A stretch of 64,000 nt of DNA from Sulfobacillus acidophilus DSM 10332 (GTDB taxonomy: Bacteria > Bacillota > Sulfobacillia > Sulfobacillales > Sulfobacillaceae), in NCBI GenBank assembly GCA_000237975.1, contig CP003179.1:1922001-1986000 (forward strand). Direction: 5' to 3'. The notes beneath the pieces were generated by a model. It ran no database searches and had not been told where the DNA came from. It saw nothing but the letters and a program-made list of their open reading frames with translations. Position 1 is the first letter of the stretch, and the number at the start of each line of letters is the position of its first letter. The position numbers were made by a program, and so were the translations under genes. Shown piece after piece: positions 1-8,449 of the stretch.

Positions 1-445
1 CGCCAACGGATGGGATTGGTATCGTCAGCGATTTTCCGCCGGCTGGGTTCCCTATACCCCCGCCGAAGCCGACCAATTGGCTCATCTTATTGCAGAAGAG
101 CGCGCCTATGTGGCTCGTCATGTGAAAGACGCCGAATGGCGGGCGTTGGCCGACGGACTTCGATTAGCGGGGGTGGTCCTGGATAGTGAGGGTCCCGTCA
201 ACCAAGTCTCCCACCAACTGATTGAACGGGGCGCCGACCTCGTTCTGACCATTAAACCCGACGGCCGCATTTCCGCCCGCAGCTCGTCGCGGGTCGACGC
301 GGCGAAAGTCATGGAGGCAAACTTTCAAGGAGGCGGCCATGCGCGGGCCGCCGGAGGCCGATTGCCCGCCGGCGAACCGTCTCCGACCGCCTTACAAGAG
401 GCGCTCGACACCATCGCCGCCTATCTCAAGTCCGCACCTGAATGA
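1..445 (+). CDS. DHH-family phosphoesterase (NrnA/RecJ-like), C-terminal part only
   Basis: The reading frame is open from base 2, so the gene starts before the window; 147 codons are visible. The C-terminal DHHA1 domain is recognisable from its glycine-rich motif GGGHARAAGG (bases about 325-360). In this superfamily that motif binds the substrate of small-RNA or nucleotide phosphoesterases such as NrnA (oligoribonuclease/pAp phosphatase). The DHH catalytic half lies outside the window, so the exact substrate cannot be assigned. The stop at 445 overlaps by 20 bp the stop of the convergent quinone reductase gene. The family call is firm; the subfamily is not. Confidence 0.75.
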   Translation, partial: ANGWDWYRQRFSAGWVPYTPAEADQLAHLIAEERAYVARHVKDAEWRALADGLRLAGVVLDSEGPVNQVSHQLIERGADLVLTIKPDGRISARSSSRVDAAKVMEANFQGGGHARAAGGRLPAGEPSPTALQEALDTIAAYLKSAPE

Positions 446-1415
446 TCAACTTGCCGATGTTACGGTTGGCCTCCATTTTCTCGTGGGCCGATCCCACCTC
501 ATCCCGGGAAAACACCTGGTCAATCACGGGCTTCAAGCGGCCGTCGGCCAGCCAAGGGCCCATCCGTTGGCCAAATCGTTGGACCAAGGTCATTTTTTGT
601 TCCGGTGGGCGCGACCGGAGCGCCGTTCCGCGCACCGTCAACCGGCGACTTAAAAGCCATCCCAAATTGATGGCCGCCGTTGGCCCGCTGAGCGTGCCGA
701 TGATGACCAAAATGCCTTCGGGCGCCAAGGCTTTCAGGTTGTCCTCAAGATAATCTTGCCCGACAAAATCGAGAACCGCGTCCACCCCTCGTCCGCCGCT
801 CCACTCCTGCACCCGTTCGAGAAACTTCTCTTGCCGGTAATTTACCACTTTTTCCGCACCAAACGCGCGGGCGGCCTCCAGCTTTCGCTCCGACCCGGCG
901 GTGGCCCACCCGGTGATCCCGCTTGCCCGCGCGATTTGTAAAGCCGCCGAGCCCACACCGGACGCTCCGGCGTGAACCAGCACGGTGTCCCCGGGCTGAA
1001 GCTCTGCCCGCTCAAATAAGGCGTCGTACGCCGTGAGAAACACTTCCGGAATAGCGGCGGCTTCAACAAACGAGAGGCGGTCGGGAATCGGCAACGCGAG
1101 TCGATAGGGCACAGTAACCCATTCTGCATAGCCTCCGCCGCTTAAAAGCGCCATCACCCGGTCGCCGGGTTGAAACCCCAATACCCGCTCGCCAACCGCC
1201 CGTACCACGCCCGCGCACTCAAGACCGGGAATTTCGTGTGTCGGCCGCGGTTCGGGAGGCGGATAGAGGCCGCGTCGTTGTAACAAATCGGCTCGATTGA
1301 CGCCTGCCGCATAGATTTCCACTAAGAGATCTTCGGGCCCGGGGACCGGGTCCGGCACCGATTGCCACTGGAGCACTTCCGGAGCGCCGTATCGATTGAG
1401 CACAATCGCCTTCAT
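426..1415 (-). CDS. NAD(P)H:quinone oxidoreductase, zinc-independent MDR family (QOR/PIG3-like)
   Basis: This 329-residue protein has the layout of medium-chain dehydrogenases. An N-terminal GroES-like domain (residues about 1-120, with AAGVNRADLLQRRGLYPPP typical of the PIG3/QOR branch) is followed by a Rossmann NADPH-binding domain. The nucleotide-binding signature HAGASGVGS is at residues 148-156. The structural and catalytic zinc cysteines of alcohol dehydrogenases are absent, which points to quinone or enone reduction in the cytoplasm. The start is ATG at 1415 behind an AGGAGG site. It is a single gene, divergent from the MFS gene at 1508. Confidence 0.85.
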   Translation of the reverse strand: MKAIVLNRYGAPEVLQWQSVPDPVPGPEDLLVEIYAAGVNRADLLQRRGLYPPPEPRPTHEIPGLECAGVVRAVGERVLGFQPGDRVMALLSGGGYAEWVTVPYRLALPIPDRLSFVEAAAIPEVFLTAYDALFERAELQPGDTVLVHAGASGVGSAALQIARASGITGWATAGSERKLEAARAFGAEKVVNYRQEKFLERVQEWSGGRGVDAVLDFVGQDYLEDNLKALAPEGILVIIGTLSGPTAAINLGWLLSRRLTVRGTALRSRPPEQKMTLVQRFGQRMGPWLADGRLKPVIDQVFSRDEVGSAHEKMEANRNIGKLIIQVRT

Positions 1416-1507
1416 ACTGGTCCTCCTACCGGGTTTGTTGTGCCATCTATGCTAACAAATCCGGCGAGGCGGCACCAGTGAAGAGCGACCTGGTACACTG
1501 AAGAACG

Positions 1508-2725
1508 GTGATGCGCGTGTCCAAACAAAATGCCGGGTCATCGAACGCTTTTTCCCGTCAACTGTGGATTATGACGGTCGTGACCGGCACCGTTGTGGCG
1601 AATATTTATTATAATCAGCCTCTGTTAAATGTCATGGCCGCCAGCTTTCACGTTCCACGGGCGGCCACCGGCTTGGTGGCAACGGTAACCCAGTTAGGGT
1701 ACGCGTCGGGACTCTTCTTTTTTGTCCCCTGGGGGGACTATGTGAATCGTCGGCACTTGATTCTCTGGCTTTTGGGATTGTCGGCGGCGGCCTTGGCGGT
1801 CGCCGGACTGGCTCCCCGGTTAGCTTGGCTGAACGTGGCCAGCTATGCCATAGGCCTCACATCCGTGGTGCCCCAAATTCTGGTCCCGTGGGCGGCCGAC
1901 CTGGCACCGGCGGGTCAACGAGGGCGCGTGGTGGGACTCGTCATGTCCGGTTTATTAATGGGCGTGCTATTGGCCCGCACCGTCAGCGGGCTCTTGGCCG
2001 CGGTCATCGGCTGGCGCGGCGTGTTTTTCGTGGCGGGTTGTTTCATGTTGGCCCTCAGCGGGGCGGTTCGTCGCGGGTTACCCCAAACGCCTCCCACCGT
2101 TCCCCTTCCCGCCTACCGCGATCTCCTGACATCCCTGGTGACACTCGTGCGCGAGCAGCCGGAACTTGGCCGTATCGCGTTGACCGGCGGAACCATTTTT
2201 GGAGCCTTTTCGGCTTTTTGGACCACTCTCACGTTTCGATTGGGGTTGCCCCCCTACAATTTTCCGGTTCATGTTATCGGACTTTTTGGTTTAGCCGGGG
2301 TTGCGGGAGCCGTTGTTGCCCCGATTGCCGGGCGTCTCGCCGACCGTTACGATCCCCGTTGGACGGTATGGGTTTCCCTTGGCGGCCAATCCCTTTTATT
2401 CGGGTCCCTGGTGATGCTCAACAGCCGGCTGTGGGCGATTCTAACGGCCGTCGTGTTATTGGATTTACTCACCAACGCGGCCCAGATTTCGAATCAGGCG
2501 CGGATGTATGCGCTGTACCCCGAAGCGCGCTCTCGAGCTAATACGGTCTACATGGTGGTGTATTTTTTGGGCGGAGCGGCCGGCTCCGGGCTGGCCACGT
2601 TGGGCTGGCGGCATTTCGGCTATGTCGGCGTGAGTCTCTCGGCCTTGACGTTGATTGCCGTCGGGGCTATCACCCACCTCGTCAGTTTTCTTCGCTTTCG
2701 GCCGTATGCTAAAATACCCCGGTAA
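1508..2725 (+). CDS. MFS transporter (YnfM/arabinose-efflux type)
   Basis: This is a 405-residue integral membrane protein with about 12 hydrophobic segments. The N-terminal sequence YYNQPLLNVMAASF and a following LGYASGLFFFVPWGD segment are typical of the YnfM-like branch of the major facilitator superfamily, proton-driven exporters of sugars or drugs. The substrate cannot be read from sequence. The start is GTG at 1508 or ATG at 1511. An extended -10 (TGG then TACACT, 1491-1499) lies so close that the message may have almost no leader, and no clear ribosome binding site is seen. Confidence 0.8.
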   Translation: MMRVSKQNAGSSNAFSRQLWIMTVVTGTVVANIYYNQPLLNVMAASFHVPRAATGLVATVTQLGYASGLFFFVPWGDYVNRRHLILWLLGLSAAALAVAGLAPRLAWLNVASYAIGLTSVVPQILVPWAADLAPAGQRGRVVGLVMSGLLMGVLLARTVSGLLAAVIGWRGVFFVAGCFMLALSGAVRRGLPQTPPTVPLPAYRDLLTSLVTLVREQPELGRIALTGGTIFGAFSAFWTTLTFRLGLPPYNFPVHVIGLFGLAGVAGAVVAPIAGRLADRYDPRWTVWVSLGGQSLLFGSLVMLNSRLWAILTAVVLLDLLTNAAQISNQARMYALYPEARSRANTVYMVVYFLGGAAGSGLATLGWRHFGYVGVSLSALTLIAVGAITHLVSFLRFRPYAKIPR

Positions 2726-2756
2726 CCGAAATCTCAAGGTAAAGGATGAGTGGCGC

Positions 2757-3473
2757 ATGGGACGTCGACGATGGCATGCTCTGACGATCTGGGGCGGCGG
2801 GATCGCCATATTGGCCGGTCTAGCCGGATGCGGAGTGCAATTGACGCATACGGCCACCGCGTCGACTTCGGCCAAGATCCATACCACCCGGATGCGGATC
2901 CTGCGATGGAATAGCCCGCCCCCGATGACAATCAATCCACGGTTGGACTATCTGGCTACGGTCAAAACCTCGGCCGGCTCCTTTACCATTCAATTGTTTT
3001 CCCGTTCGGATCCCGTCGCGGCGAATAACTTCGTCTTTTTGGCCCGGCATCAATTTTTTAACGGCGACCAATTTTTCCGGGTCCTGAAATCCTTCGTCAT
3101 TCAAACCGGCGATCCGTTGAATAACGGAACCGGCGGACCCGGGTACACCTGGAAAGCCGAGCTTCCGCCGCCGGTACCGTATCAACCGGGCATTGTCGCG
3201 ATGGCGATCAATCCGTCAAACGTCAATTCCAACGGCAGTCAATTTTTTATTTGCACGGGTCCGGAAAGTGAAGCGCTTAACCAAACCCCGGAATACACGG
3301 AAGTGGGCCGAGTGGTCAGCGGGTGGAACACGATCGAGGCGATTGCCGCGGGACCGGTGAAAGTTAATCCCTTGACCGGAGAAGACAGCGCGCCCCTCCA
3401 TCCCCAAAAGATTCTGTCGGTCACCATTCAAACGCTGCCGGCGGGTGCCACCGGCACCACCAACTCCGGATGA
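2757..3473 (+). CDS. Cyclophilin-type peptidyl-prolyl isomerase, lipoprotein
   Basis: The start chosen is ATG 2757, ten bases after AAAGGA. This gives a 238-residue protein with a lipoprotein signal: basic MGRRRW, a hydrophobic stretch, then the lipobox LAGC. The mature part begins with a Thr/Ser-rich linker. The cyclophilin fold then follows, recognised by NNFVFLARHQFFNGDQFFRV, IQTGDPLNNGTGGPGYTW, NSNGSQFFIC and the closing VVSGWNTIEAI segment. It probably assists folding of exported proteins on the outer face of the membrane. Its 3' end overlaps the convergent SRAP gene by 46 bp. The family is certain; extracellular location is inferred from the lipobox. Confidence 0.9.
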   Translation: MGRRRWHALTIWGGGIAILAGLAGCGVQLTHTATASTSAKIHTTRMRILRWNSPPPMTINPRLDYLATVKTSAGSFTIQLFSRSDPVAANNFVFLARHQFFNGDQFFRVLKSFVIQTGDPLNNGTGGPGYTWKAELPPPVPYQPGIVAMAINPSNVNSNGSQFFICTGPESEALNQTPEYTEVGRVVSGWNTIEAIAAGPVKVNPLTGEDSAPLHPQKILSVTIQTLPAGATGTTNSG

Positions 3474-4081
3474 TCAATCCGCGCGTGATTGACCTGTCGC
3501 GACACCGGATAGACTTCGGCAGGGGCTTGAAAAGAAGCCACCCGGGTCAGCCAGGTTTGCCATTCGCCGGGCGACTTGTCGGCACTTAACCACTCCGCCG
3601 CTTGGTGCGGGGACACACCCAAGGGGACTCGCGGATGGATCGTCTGCCAAGGCTCCGGCGCCTCGGCGGTCAAAATGACAAAGGCCGCCTCACCGCTGGT
3701 TCGCTCAAGGTCATAGAGACCTAAAAACAGCCACACGTCGTCGGTCGGCCGAAAGTAATACGGATCGCGAGAGGCCTGATGCCATTCGTAATAGCCGTTG
3801 GCCGGAATCACGGTGTGGCGCTTGGCTAACAGCGGGCGAAAACGCGGGCGTTCAGCCACCGTTTCCGACCGCGCGTTAATCAGCAAACCGGAACGAGGTC
3901 CCGAAAGCCCCCACCGCATCATCCCGCCTACCCGCTCCCCGTCGGGATAGGCAATGACGGCCAAAACCATGCTGCCCGGTGCCACATTATATCGTGCCGA
4001 AAGCTCGCTCACGCGGCTCGAAAACGGAAATACCCGCCGATACGTGTCAATGGGCGTATATTGCGTCATCCGGCCACACAT
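3428..4081 (-). CDS. SOS response-associated peptidase (SRAP/HMCES/YedK family)
   Basis: Starting at ATG 4081 places a cysteine as residue 2 (MCGRMTQ), the universal SRAP nucleophile exposed by removal of Met. A longer start at 4105 would bury it. The family's other conserved residues are in place: Asn69 in NARSET, Glu99 in NGYYEWH and His149 in IHPRVP. SRAP proteins form a DNA-protein crosslink with abasic sites in single-stranded DNA and shield them from cleavage. The length of 217 residues is normal. A purine-rich GAGGGGG precedes the start. The gene stands alone, convergent with the cyclophilin. Confidence 0.92.
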   Translation of the reverse strand: MCGRMTQYTPIDTYRRVFPFSSRVSELSARYNVAPGSMVLAVIAYPDGERVGGMMRWGLSGPRSGLLINARSETVAERPRFRPLLAKRHTVIPANGYYEWHQASRDPYYFRPTDDVWLFLGLYDLERTSGEAAFVILTAEAPEPWQTIHPRVPLGVSPHQAAEWLSADKSPGEWQTWLTRVASFQAPAEVYPVSRQVNHARIDHPELVVPVAPAGSV

Positions 4082-4315
4082 TCTCCGTCCCCCTCTCTTA
4101 ATCAAAAGCGTATCATAGCCCGGCCCGATTCGCCTACGCGAGTGATTCGGATGGTGCTCCGGAAAGACGCCGACTTGCCTCGACAGCAGAAATCGCGCAT
4201 CATATCGGGAGGAGATGCAGCGGGCATACTAACTAAAAGGACCGGGAGATATTTCCGTAGATAGCCGGAGGGCAGAACCGTTAGGATGTCCGTACGGGGG
4301 TAACAGGCTTTGTAC

Positions 4316-4354
4316 CGCCTAGGCGCCGGGACCTTAACCCGTTACCCGTTAAGG
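4316..4354 (+). promoter_or_regulatory. Palindrome and Shine-Dalgarno-masking hairpin in the leader of the LCP-like gene
   Basis: CGCCTAGGCG (4316-4325) is a perfect 10-bp palindrome. Just after it, CCTTAAC (4332-4338) can pair with GTTAAGG (4348-4354), closing a 9-base loop. The right arm supplies the first part of the AAGGAGGG ribosome binding site of the gene at 4363, so folding would hide it. This could be translational control. It matches no riboswitch class I know. Confidence 0.4.
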
Positions 4355-4362
4355 AGGGTTTT

Positions 4363-5103
4363 ATGCAAGTGACCAATGAAGCGCCACAGTATGCCGGAGG
4401 TTTTCGGCCCTGGCAGCTGGCGCTCTTATTGTTGTTGGCGGTTCTCGGTGCATTGGCGATTGGCATTTCGTTAAAAGTTCATCCAGAAATTCAATCGCAC
4501 GTTGACGTCTTGAATCCCCGTCAACCTATGAATGTGCTGGTCGGCATTCAAGGATCACCCGAGCGTCCGGTGTTTATCGGCCTGGTGGCGGTGGTCCAGC
4601 CGACAACCCGGACCCTAACGGTCGTGCCGGTTTCCGGAAGTATCCCGGTGGTCGCCGATCACCAAACCGAACCGTTATATGAAGCGGTATCGGGGTTGCC
4701 GGCCAAAGCCGCAACCCGTCTCGTGTCGCAGGCGACCCAAATTCCCATCGACCACTATTTCTACATCACTCCGAAAGATCTCATGCTGGTGCTTGATGCC
4801 CTCTACTATCATTCCCCCGGCTGGCCCAAAACCGAAACTCCGGTGGTGATGTTGAATATTTTAGGTTATCCTAGCGGTCGGGTCGCCCCCCGGCAACAAG
4901 TCGCCTTTATTGACCATTTGGTGTCGCAATTGCCGACGATTAGTCCCATCGCGGCCGGCTCCCTGTTGCAAATTCCGAAGTCATCCGTTACCAATTTGAC
5001 GAGCTATCAGTTGTTTTTGCTGGCTAATTATGTCCGCGGGGATCAGTTGGTGCCGGGAAATCCCCAAGCCTATCATCATCCCGTCAGGAGGACCCATGGC
5101 TAA
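4363..5103 (+). CDS. Membrane-anchored LCP-like protein lacking recognisable catalytic residues
   Basis: This 246-residue protein has one N-terminal transmembrane segment (residues about 18-38) and an outside domain. The domain follows the order of LytR-CpsA-Psr proteins: a strand MNVLVGIQG, then LVAVVQPTTRTLTVVPVSGSIPV, an IPIDHYFYI segment, and near the end TNLTSYQLFLLANY. LCP enzymes attach anionic polymers to peptidoglycan using conserved Arg and Asp residues. Here the usual PRDT-type motif is replaced by VSGSIPV and the distal arginines are not evident, so catalytic activity is doubtful. The stop overlaps the mannosyltransferase start by 8 bp, suggesting a joint envelope role. Ribosome binding site AAGGAGGG. 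Confidence 0.55.
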   Translation: MQVTNEAPQYAGGFRPWQLALLLLLAVLGALAIGISLKVHPEIQSHVDVLNPRQPMNVLVGIQGSPERPVFIGLVAVVQPTTRTLTVVPVSGSIPVVADHQTEPLYEAVSGLPAKAATRLVSQATQIPIDHYFYITPKDLMLVLDALYYHSPGWPKTETPVVMLNILGYPSGRVAPRQQVAFIDHLVSQLPTISPIAAGSLLQIPKSSVTNLTSYQLFLLANYVRGDQLVPGNPQAYHHPVRRTHG

Positions 5104-6343
5104 GGACTGGCAAACCGAATCGCACACTTCACTCGTGAACACCGACCGGGAGACGCCGGCGGTTCCTCGGCGCCCTCGCCTGGAACGCCACTGGCCCCTA
5201 TTGGCGGCGGTGGGATGGGTATTTGTTTTATCCCGGCTGTTTTTTGTGGAAGTGGCCAGTCTTGGGTATATCTACTTGCCCCACGCCTGGATTGAAGCCC
5301 CGGAAGGCACCCTACCGCCCGCCGGGGGGCTTCTGTACCATGTGTTGGTTGGCCTCTGGGCCCATTGGGACGGATTATGGTACCTGTCGATTGCCACCTA
5401 CGGCTATCAAAATCGTCCCACCGCCACCGCCTTCTTTCCGCTGTATCCCTTGGCGATCAAGCTGACCGGGGGATCCGTACTGAGCGGGATTTTTGTGTCG
5501 TTATTGGCCTTCTTGGTCGCTTTATATTTTTTGGCCCGATTAGCCGAGCTGGAATGGGGCCCGCGTACCGCCTGGTACGCTCTTTTAGCTTTGGCCTTTT
5601 TTCCGACCGCCTTTTATGCCAATGCCGTATATTCCGAGTCGCTCTTTCTCATGCTGGCCAGCGCCTCCCTCTATTTCTTGCGGACTCGGCGCTATTGGAT
5701 TGCCGGACCCTTGGGGGCGTTAGCCACGCTCGTCACCATGTACGGCATTTTGCTCGTCTTGCCCTTTTTCTGGGTTATCGGTCGGCAAGAAAGCTGGCGG
5801 TTCAAGAAACTCCTCCATGTGCTGTGGATGCCGCTCGGTTTATCTGTTTACATGGCGTACCTGGTGCCTCTTTTTGGAGACCCCTTAATCTTCGAAAAAG
5901 CCCAGTCCAATTGGGGACGTCACTTCGAATGGTTCCCGGTCACGATTTGGCAAGGTTTGGTGGCGGCGTGGCATTCCTGGCCCGATGCCGTGAACTTCGC
6001 CGTGTTGTTTCAACGGGGAGCCCCGTCGACGGTGCCCAGTAATCTCTATAACGTGCTGTTTACGCTCTTTGCCTTAGCCGTGTTGGTGTTCAGCATCAAA
6101 CGCCTGCCGTTTTATCTCTGGCTCTATGCGGCCGCCGCTCTTTTCATGCCGCTTTCCTATCCGGCGGAAGGAAACCCGCTCATGTCGATGCCGCGTTTAG
6201 TTTTGGAAGCGTTCCCCCTCTTTTTGGGGCTCGGCAATATAATGGCCCGAACCCCTTGGGTTCGAGCCGTCTATTTTGTCGTTGCAATTCCTCTGGGCGT
6301 CTTATTGGTCACGTTATTTGCCACGGCCCATTGGGTGGCCTAA
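5096..6343 (+). CDS. PIG-V/Gpi18-type mannosyltransferase-like integral membrane glycosyltransferase
   Basis: Start ATG 5096 follows TCAGGAGGACCC. The 415-residue product is highly hydrophobic, with about ten membrane spans. Its luminal-loop signature WAHWDGLWYLSIATYGY followed by AFFPLYPLAIK is the hallmark of the PIG-V family (COG5542). These GT-C enzymes use a polyprenyl-phosphate sugar donor; the Asp of WDG is the likely catalytic base. Bacterial members glycosylate envelope lipids or proteins. The gene overlaps the LCP-like gene upstream by 8 bp. The sugar and acceptor are unknown. Confidence 0.75.
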   Translation: MAKDWQTESHTSLVNTDRETPAVPRRPRLERHWPLLAAVGWVFVLSRLFFVEVASLGYIYLPHAWIEAPEGTLPPAGGLLYHVLVGLWAHWDGLWYLSIATYGYQNRPTATAFFPLYPLAIKLTGGSVLSGIFVSLLAFLVALYFLARLAELEWGPRTAWYALLALAFFPTAFYANAVYSESLFLMLASASLYFLRTRRYWIAGPLGALATLVTMYGILLVLPFFWVIGRQESWRFKKLLHVLWMPLGLSVYMAYLVPLFGDPLIFEKAQSNWGRHFEWFPVTIWQGLVAAWHSWPDAVNFAVLFQRGAPSTVPSNLYNVLFTLFALAVLVFSIKRLPFYLWLYAAAALFMPLSYPAEGNPLMSMPRLVLEAFPLFLGLGNIMARTPWVRAVYFVVAIPLGVLLVTLFATAHWVA

Positions 6344-6352
6344 CGCCGTCCC

Positions 6353-6670
6353 TTAATGGCCGCCGCAACCGCAACCGCCTTGCGGTGCGTTGGGGTTGGA
6401 GATAAAGAACCCCTCGGAGAGCTCCGACTTTTTGTAATCGATGATGCCCCCGTCCAAGTGCGGCTGGCTGTCCGGATCGACCAACAGGGCCAATCCCCGC
6501 GCCTCTACGACCGCATCGTCGGGGGAGCGTTCCTCTTCCCAGTGCATCCGGTAACCAATACTTCCGCATCCACAGGTCTGCGCCGCGGCAATCCGCACAT
6601 AGTCCGCTCGCTTGTTTTCCGCCAGTCGGGACAAGGCTTCTTCCGCTTCCGGGGTAATTACCAAATTCAT
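6353..6670 (-). CDS. HesB/IscA-like iron-sulfur-type small protein
   Basis: The product has 105 residues and begins MNLVITPEAEEAL, as HesB/IscA proteins do. It has cysteines in QTCGCGSIGYRMHW, a DGGIIDYKKSELSEGFFISNP segment and the C-terminal GGCGCGGH. A-type scaffold proteins carry Fe-S clusters with C-x-C-G tails like this one. The extra CGC early in the protein is less usual and resembles the HesB-like branch of Firmicutes. An ATG at 6697 would add nine residues (MEAEAIAVA); the start at 6670 matches the family better, although its GGAGGCG site is about 13 bases away. It lies 28 bp downstream of the TauE gene and is probably co-transcribed. Confidence 0.7.
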   Translation of the reverse strand: MNLVITPEAEEALSRLAENKRADYVRIAAAQTCGCGSIGYRMHWEEERSPDDAVVEARGLALLVDPDSQPHLDGGIIDYKKSELSEGFFISNPNAPQGGCGCGGH

Positions 6671-6698
6671 CGCCACCGCTATCGCCTCCGCCTCCATG

Positions 6699-7499
6699 TT
6701 ATAAGACGGACGGACCTCTGTAAAGGCGGGGATCCTGGGTAATTACTAATACCACTGCCGCTGTCATCATAATGACCGCCCATACCACATCCAACCAGCG
6801 CCGGCGGGGTAGCCAGACACTTTGAAAACGGCGGATCCAGAGTCCCCCCAAAAGACCGCCGATGCCGTACGCCAGCACGCCATGCCAATCAATCGCGCGA
6901 TGTAAGCCATAATACACCGCGTTAAAAAGTGCCAGACCGGCGATCAACAAAAGTGCCACGCCCATCCCACCGGCCTCCGGAATGCCGGAAATCCAAAGGG
7001 CGGGGACGGTTAAAAAGCTGGTGCCGACACCCCCGAATCCCCCTAAGAACCCGAGAACCAATCCGGCCCCTTCGGCCGGAATCCGGCAAAGCCGCGGGTG
7101 GCGCGTATACCACGCGATCCACCACGACCGCAAAAACGCCGCCCATATGCCGTTAACCAGAAAAAAGCCCGCCATGATCAGCGCCGACAAAACCGGTGTC
7201 ATCACCTGTCGGTGAATCCAGTGGCCAATTGCCAGGCCGGCCAACGCCGGTCCCCCAAGACGATACAAGGCCGGCCAGGGAATTTGTCGCCGACGAACGG
7301 CATCCACCGCAGCCACCAAAACGGTCAGCGTGACGGCCAGTGCCGCCGACGCCAAGCGCTCATGCATGCGGGCCGTGCGCACCACTTCCAAAAAAACCGG
7401 CCCGGCGACCGCCGTTCCCCCGGCACCGGAAAGCCCTAACATCATGCCGCTAAGCCACCCGCCCCCCATTTCGGCCGCGGTACGCCATATCCCATGCAT
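6699..7499 (-). CDS. TauE/SafE-family anion permease
   Basis: This 266-residue protein has about eight membrane segments and the duplicated half-repeat of TauE/SafE permeases: LSGAGGTAVAGPVFLEV near the N terminus and GGFGGVGTSFLTVPAL in the second half. Family members move sulfite, sulfoacetate or other sulfur and organic anions across the cell membrane. A role in sulfur handling would suit an acidophile, but the substrate is not encoded in any motif. A GGAGG lies 11 bases before ATG 7499. The IscA-like gene follows directly. It is divergent from yihY. Confidence 0.8.
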   Translation of the reverse strand: MHGIWRTAAEMGGGWLSGMMLGLSGAGGTAVAGPVFLEVVRTARMHERLASAALAVTLTVLVAAVDAVRRRQIPWPALYRLGGPALAGLAIGHWIHRQVMTPVLSALIMAGFFLVNGIWAAFLRSWWIAWYTRHPRLCRIPAEGAGLVLGFLGGFGGVGTSFLTVPALWISGIPEAGGMGVALLLIAGLALFNAVYYGLHRAIDWHGVLAYGIGGLLGGLWIRRFQSVWLPRRRWLDVVWAVIMMTAAVVLVITQDPRLYRGPSVL

Positions 7500-7591
7500 C
7501 GGTCATTTTGCCTCCGTCGCGGTTTTTCCGCTTATAGCCTCTCCGAAAGTTGCCATGCTATGTCTTAAAAGAGAGAGGAGGCCTCGCACCC

Positions 7592-8449
7592 GTGGGACAC
7601 GTGCTTCGGACGCTCTGGAAACTCGTTCAACGGCGGGATCTCAGCGCGTTTGCCGCAGCCATGGCCTATAACCTCATCTTCGCGGTAGCCCCGCTCCTCT
7701 TTTTGTCGGGCACGCTTTTAGCCTGGCTGCATCTTCCGGGGATTGAAGACTGGTTTCGCGGACCGCTGGGCGTACTCATGTCACCTGCACTCCGTCGGCT
7801 TCTCTTGCAATTGGCGAAGGGTCAGCATCGTCCAACCTTATTATCCTTGGCGGGTTTGGGCGTGCTTTGGGGATTGGCCGGCGCGATGCGGCAATTAATC
7901 GATGCATTAAACCGGGTTGAAGGAATTCATCACCCTCGACGACCCGGATGGCTGGATTATGTGATCGCGGCGGCGGCCGGCCTCATCGCCGGGGGGTTGT
8001 TGACAGTGAGTGAGGCTCTCGTCGTTTTCGGGTCGATGGTGGTCCATCTCATCAGTATCATGACCGAAAGTGCGCCGATTTGGATCTGGGGTGCCCAGAT
8101 CATGCGCTGGGCGCTGGTGATTGTTCTGACCGGGGCCGTCATCGCCGCCATCTACGCCTGGTTGCCCGATCGGCGCCAGCCGCTCCGCTGGGTAAGTCCT
8201 GGCCAATTGACCGCGCTAGTACTTTGGTTGGGAATTTCTTGGGCATTTTCTCTCTATACGAAGGCTCTTTGGCAGGGAGAGGTCCGCGTTTATGGGGGCT
8301 TAGCCGGCGTCATTTTTTTTGTGCTCTATTTATATTGGCTCAGTTGGGCCCTTTTGCTGGGGGCGCAAATTAATCAAGTTATAGCCGCAAAAGATGGGTC
8401 ACCACGGTTATCAAAAGGCCGACCAGCCCGCCGACAATCGCACCGTTGA
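7592..8449 (+). CDS. YihY/BrkB-family membrane protein
   Basis: Start GTG 7592 sits 10 bases after AGGAGG. The earlier TTG at 7550 would read through this site. The 285-residue product has about six transmembrane helices and the family's N-terminal segment RRDLSAFAAAMAYNLIFAVAP, with the later VYGGLAGVIFFVLYLYWLSWALLLGAQIN region split over the last two helices. The family was once called ribonuclease BN by mistake and is now viewed as an envelope or transport protein of unknown mechanism. The 3' end overlaps the convergent DUF445 gene by 71 bp, an unusually long overlap. Confidence 0.85.
   Translation: MGHVLRTLWKLVQRRDLSAFAAAMAYNLIFAVAPLLFLSGTLLAWLHLPGIEDWFRGPLGVLMSPALRRLLLQLAKGQHRPTLLSLAGLGVLWGLAGAMRQLIDALNRVEGIHHPRRPGWLDYVIAAAAGLIAGGLLTVSEALVVFGSMVVHLISIMTESAPIWIWGAQIMRWALVIVLTGAVIAAIYAWLPDRRQPLRWVSPGQLTALVLWLGISWAFSLYTKALWQGEVRVYGGLAGVIFFVLYLYWLSWALLLGAQINQVIAAKDGSPRLSKGRPARRQSHR

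Noticed and set aside
4261-4362. GEMM (c-di-GMP) or ydaO (c-di-AMP) riboswitch before the LCP-like gene
   Set aside because: Short similar words (AGGGCAGAACC, GGGGTAAC) occur, but the order and pairing of the consensus could not be reproduced.
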